Source: an uncultured Paracoccaceae bacterium
Lineage (GTDB): Bacteria; Pseudomonadota; Alphaproteobacteria; Rhodobacterales; Rhodobacteraceae
DNA: 9,178 bases
NCBI GenBank assembly: GCA_937132145.1
Contig: CAKZNY010000300.1
Coordinates: forward strand, 1 to 9,178
Direction of reading: 5' to 3'
The translations under genes were made by a program, and so were the position numbers. Shown here one piece after another: positions 8,006 to 9,178 of the stretch. The first letter of the stretch is position 1. Every line of letters starts with the position of its first letter. The notes under the pieces were generated by a model. The model saw only the letters and a list, made by a program, of their open reading frames with translations, did no database searches and was not told where the DNA came from.

Positions 8006-8027
8006 CAGCGGCTCCATCAGATTTCGC

Positions 8028-8061
8028 GCTATTGCAACCATAGCAAAACGTCGCGTAGAAC
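8028..8061 (+). promoter_or_regulatory. Candidate promoter with overlapping palindrome (operator) between DsbA-like gene and XRE regulator
   Basis: Two interleaved short palindromes share one centre region: GCTAT/ATAGC (8028-8032, 8040-8044) and TTGC/GCAA (8032-8035, 8043-8046), each with a 7-base spacer. The second overlaps a promoter-like pair on the plus strand, TTGCAA (8032-8037) and TAGAAC (8056-8061), with 18-base spacing. Helix-turn-helix proteins often repress from such positions, so autorepression by the regulator encoded just downstream is plausible. This is inference from position and symmetry only. Confidence 0.3.
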
Positions 8062-8089
8062 TAGTTAACGGGAAGCATAAGGTAAGTCG

Positions 8090-8710
8090 ATGCAGGATAC
8101 TAAACCAAGTGTATTGAAGATTGCGCGTGAGGGTAGGGCGGGCGAAGATGCCACGCCGCTGGACCTCGGCGAGCGTGTCCGCGAGCTGCGCAAAGCCCGT
8201 GGCTGGACGTTGGAGCAAGCGGCGCAGCAAGTCGGGCTGGCGCGCTCCACGCTATCAAAAATCGAAAACGCGCAGATGTCGCCCACATTCGAGGCGGTTC
8301 GTAAACTTGCAACAGGCATGGGCATATCCATCCCCCAGCTTTTCACGGCCCCGCGTAGTGACAAGGTTTTGGCTAGACGCTCGATCACGAAATCTGGGGA
8401 AGGAAAACCGCTGGTCACGGCAACCTATGAACATGAAATGCTGGCCACGGATCTGTCGCAAAAACAGATGATGCCGTACCGCGCGATTGTGCGGGCGCGG
8501 TCAATTGATGAATTCGACGGATGGGTGCGCCACGACGGCGAAGAGTTCATGTATGTGCTGAGCGGCACGGTTTCATTTTACACGGAATTCTATGAACCGG
8601 TTGAAATGGGTCGGGGTGACAACGCCTATTATGATGCCGCGATGGGGCATAACGTGGTTTCGGTCAGTCAGGAAGACGCCGTGATTCTATGGATTACGTC
8701 CCTGCACTAA
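8090..8710 (+). CDS. XRE family transcriptional regulator with C-terminal cupin domain
   Basis: DNA-binding regulator with a ligand-sensing barrel. The 206 residues divide into an N-terminal arm (1-25), an XRE-type helix-turn-helix (about 26-85, helix pair around EQAAQQVGLARSTLSKIEN, 42-60), a linker, and a cupin_2 domain (about 130-203). The first cupin motif contains H148 and E151/E152 followed by G159; the second contains G176, D177 and H187. The usual HxH pair is therefore reduced to one histidine, so metal binding may be altered or absent. Family members control amino-acid, polyamine, osmolyte or redox genes, with the small ligand bound in the cupin. The ribosome site (AAGG about 9-12 bases upstream) is modest. 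It is divergent from the DsbA-like gene and convergent with an exporter, either of which could be a target. Confidence 0.92.
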   Translation: MQDTKPSVLKIAREGRAGEDATPLDLGERVRELRKARGWTLEQAAQQVGLARSTLSKIENAQMSPTFEAVRKLATGMGISIPQLFTAPRSDKVLARRSITKSGEGKPLVTATYEHEMLATDLSQKQMMPYRAIVRARSIDEFDGWVRHDGEEFMYVLSGTVSFYTEFYEPVEMGRGDNAYYDAAMGHNVVSVSQEDAVILWITSLH

Positions 8711-8713
8711 ACC

Positions 8714-8739
8714 AAAAAAACGCCCTCACTAGGAGGGCG
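8714..8739 (-). terminator. Intrinsic terminator, minus-strand orientation
   Basis: A 7-bp GC-rich stem (8739-8733 with 8727-8721) with a 5-base loop is followed on the minus strand by seven Ts (8720-8714). There is no T-run on the plus side, although it starts 10 bases after the regulator stop. It therefore ends a minus-strand transcript: the candidate small RNA, the exporter mRNA, or both. Confidence 0.85.
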
Positions 8740-8787
8740 CAAGTTATTGAGGCAGGTTTCATACAGGCAGAAACCTATCGAGCAGTA
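8714..8787 (-). ncRNA. Candidate small RNA of about 70 nt with intrinsic terminator
   Basis: Read on the minus strand, the segment begins about 6 bases after a -10-like box. It folds a 7-bp hairpin with a 9-base loop (8776-8770 with 8760-8754) and ends in a terminator hairpin with seven Ts. Single-stranded stretches between the stems carry a repeated CTGCCT, and the terminator carries CCTCCT, complementary to a Shine-Dalgarno sequence and partly in the loop. No reading frame with a start is evident. The alternative is that this is only the far 3' end of the exporter transcript, whose stop is about 260 bases upstream. Confidence 0.42.
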
Positions 8788-8792
8788 CAATC

Positions 8793-8821
8793 AACATACG
8801 CACCAGACACTGCGCTGCCAA
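8793..8821 (-). promoter_or_regulatory. Candidate promoter for the small RNA
   Basis: On the minus strand TTGGCA (8821-8816) and TATGTT (8798-8793) are separated by exactly 17 bases, matching consensus at 5 and 4 of 6 positions. Transcription would start near 8786 and reach the terminator after about 70 nt. Confidence 0.4.
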
Positions 8822-8999
8822 GGTGAATCTTGGAAAAAGTTGTTTATATGTGTGTAGTTACAGTCAGGAATGCGATTCAAACATTAAGTTGTAGTAAATA
8901 TGACACGGGTTTGGGCGCGTATCTAGGCGTATAGGCAGGCCGATACATTGTGATCTGCTAATATTGGCGCATGATTATTAGCCAAAAGCATAAGGTTTC

Positions 9000-9046
9000 A
9001 TGCGAATCATTACCAAGCACGAATCACGGGTGATTCTGATTCGCAT
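9000..9046. repeat. Nested inverted repeats immediately after the exporter stop codon
   Basis: An outer perfect 10-bp inverted repeat (9000-9009, ATGCGAATCA, with 9037-9046) encloses an inner 6-bp hairpin (9021-9026 with 9031-9036, loop CGGG). The inner arms repeat the GAATCA core of the outer arms, so the pairing can switch between partners. It abuts the exporter stop. Without a T-run on either strand it is not a standard terminator. Confidence 0.65.
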
Positions 9047-9178
9047 TCAACTTGTTAGCAATCCGTAAGCCAGATACCACATCAGCAATCCGACCAGCAC
9101 ATCAAGAATTTGCCATGTGCGCGGGGTCTGCATTATTGGCGCCAAGAACCGCGCGCCGTATCCAAGCGAGAAGAAAAA
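9047..9178 (-). CDS. LysE/ArgO family amino-acid exporter, C-terminal fragment cut by the window edge
   Basis: The last 43 codons of an inner-membrane amino-acid exporter run in from the right edge. The frame reads FFFSLGYGARFLAPIMQTP, then W22, LD (25-26) and a hydrophobic segment ending in a short polar tail before the stop at 9049-9047. The SLGYGAR...P...W..LD...G..MW pattern followed by a final membrane helix is that of LysE/ArgO proteins, which export lysine, arginine or related basic amino acids. The start and most of the protein are outside the window, so the substrate cannot be judged. The gene converges on the XRE-cupin regulator, which could control it. Confidence 0.78.
   Translation of the reverse strand, partial: FFFSLGYGARFLAPIMQTPRTWQILDVLVGLLMWYLAYGLLTS

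Larger units (their letters stand above)
8711..9046. other. 336-base intergenic region between convergent genes
   Basis: No protein gene is supported here; the best start-to-stop frame is a 20-codon run at 8971-9033 with no family resemblance. From left to right it holds the minus-strand terminator and candidate small RNA (8714-8821), a largely featureless stretch (8822-8950), overlapping inverted repeats around 8957-8985, and the nested inverted repeats at 9000-9046. It is more AT-rich than the flanking genes. Confidence 0.7.

Noticed and set aside
7367..8230. Longer 287-residue version of the DsbA-like protein, starting at 8230
   Set aside because: The extra 75 residues have no family resemblance, run into the divergent regulator gene, and the ATG at 8005 has a well-placed GGAG and begins exactly where the family fold begins.
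8819..8834. Small hairpin CCAAG/CTTGG near the small-RNA promoter as a plus-strand terminator
   Set aside because: Only 5 bp, and followed by As rather than Ts on the plus strand.
8971..9033. 20-codon open frame in the right-hand gap
   Set aside because: No convincing ribosome site, no recognisable sequence, and it runs through the inverted repeats; chance is the better explanation.
1..9178. A novel defence, biosynthetic or mobile system spanning several genes
   Set aside because: All seven complete proteins belong to well-known families, most are single divergent or convergent units, and there are no mobile-element, toxin-antitoxin or CRISPR signs.

Overview
The window looks like ordinary chromosome from an alphaproteobacterium, most likely of the Rhodobacterales (Roseobacter-type). 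This rests on the gene families and protein style: an RhlE-type helicase with a long charged tail, a Rhodobacter-like ferredoxin-NADP reductase ending in EKAFTD, a lipoyl synthase with the alphaproteobacterial layout, and moderate GC. I see no tRNA, rRNA, insertion sequence, phage gene, CRISPR array or toxin-antitoxin module. No undescribed multi-gene system is visible.

Layout. A bidirectional terminator (24-56) closes the left edge. Next come a DEAD-box RNA helicase on the minus strand (76-1848), a divergent ferredoxin-NADP reductase, fpr (2041-2832), and a membrane-anchored penicillin-acylase-family amidohydrolase on the minus strand (2822-5284), whose end overlaps the end of fpr by 11 bases. 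A beta-hydroxyacid dehydrogenase (5375-6250) follows divergently. It is separated from lipA (6417-7370) by a spacer holding a perfect 14-bp hairpin. A cytoplasmic DsbA/FrnE-like oxidoreductase (7367-8005, minus) overlaps the lipA stop by 4 bases. It is divergent from an XRE-cupin regulator (8090-8710). The right edge carries the last 43 codons of a LysE/ArgO-type amino-acid exporter (9047-9178, minus).

Most genes are single transcription units in alternating orientation, so the window is housekeeping and accessory metabolism rather than one pathway. Loose functional links are possible: Fpr sets the reduced-ferredoxin pool that iron-sulfur enzymes such as LipA can draw on, and the XRE-cupin protein may control itself and the divergent DsbA-like gene through a palindrome in their shared spacer.

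The least explained DNA is the 336-base gap at 8711-9046. On its minus strand lies a candidate small RNA of about 70 nt: a promoter-like pair with 17-bp spacing, one internal hairpin, and a canonical terminator with a seven-T run. Nested inverted repeats sit directly after the exporter stop codon.
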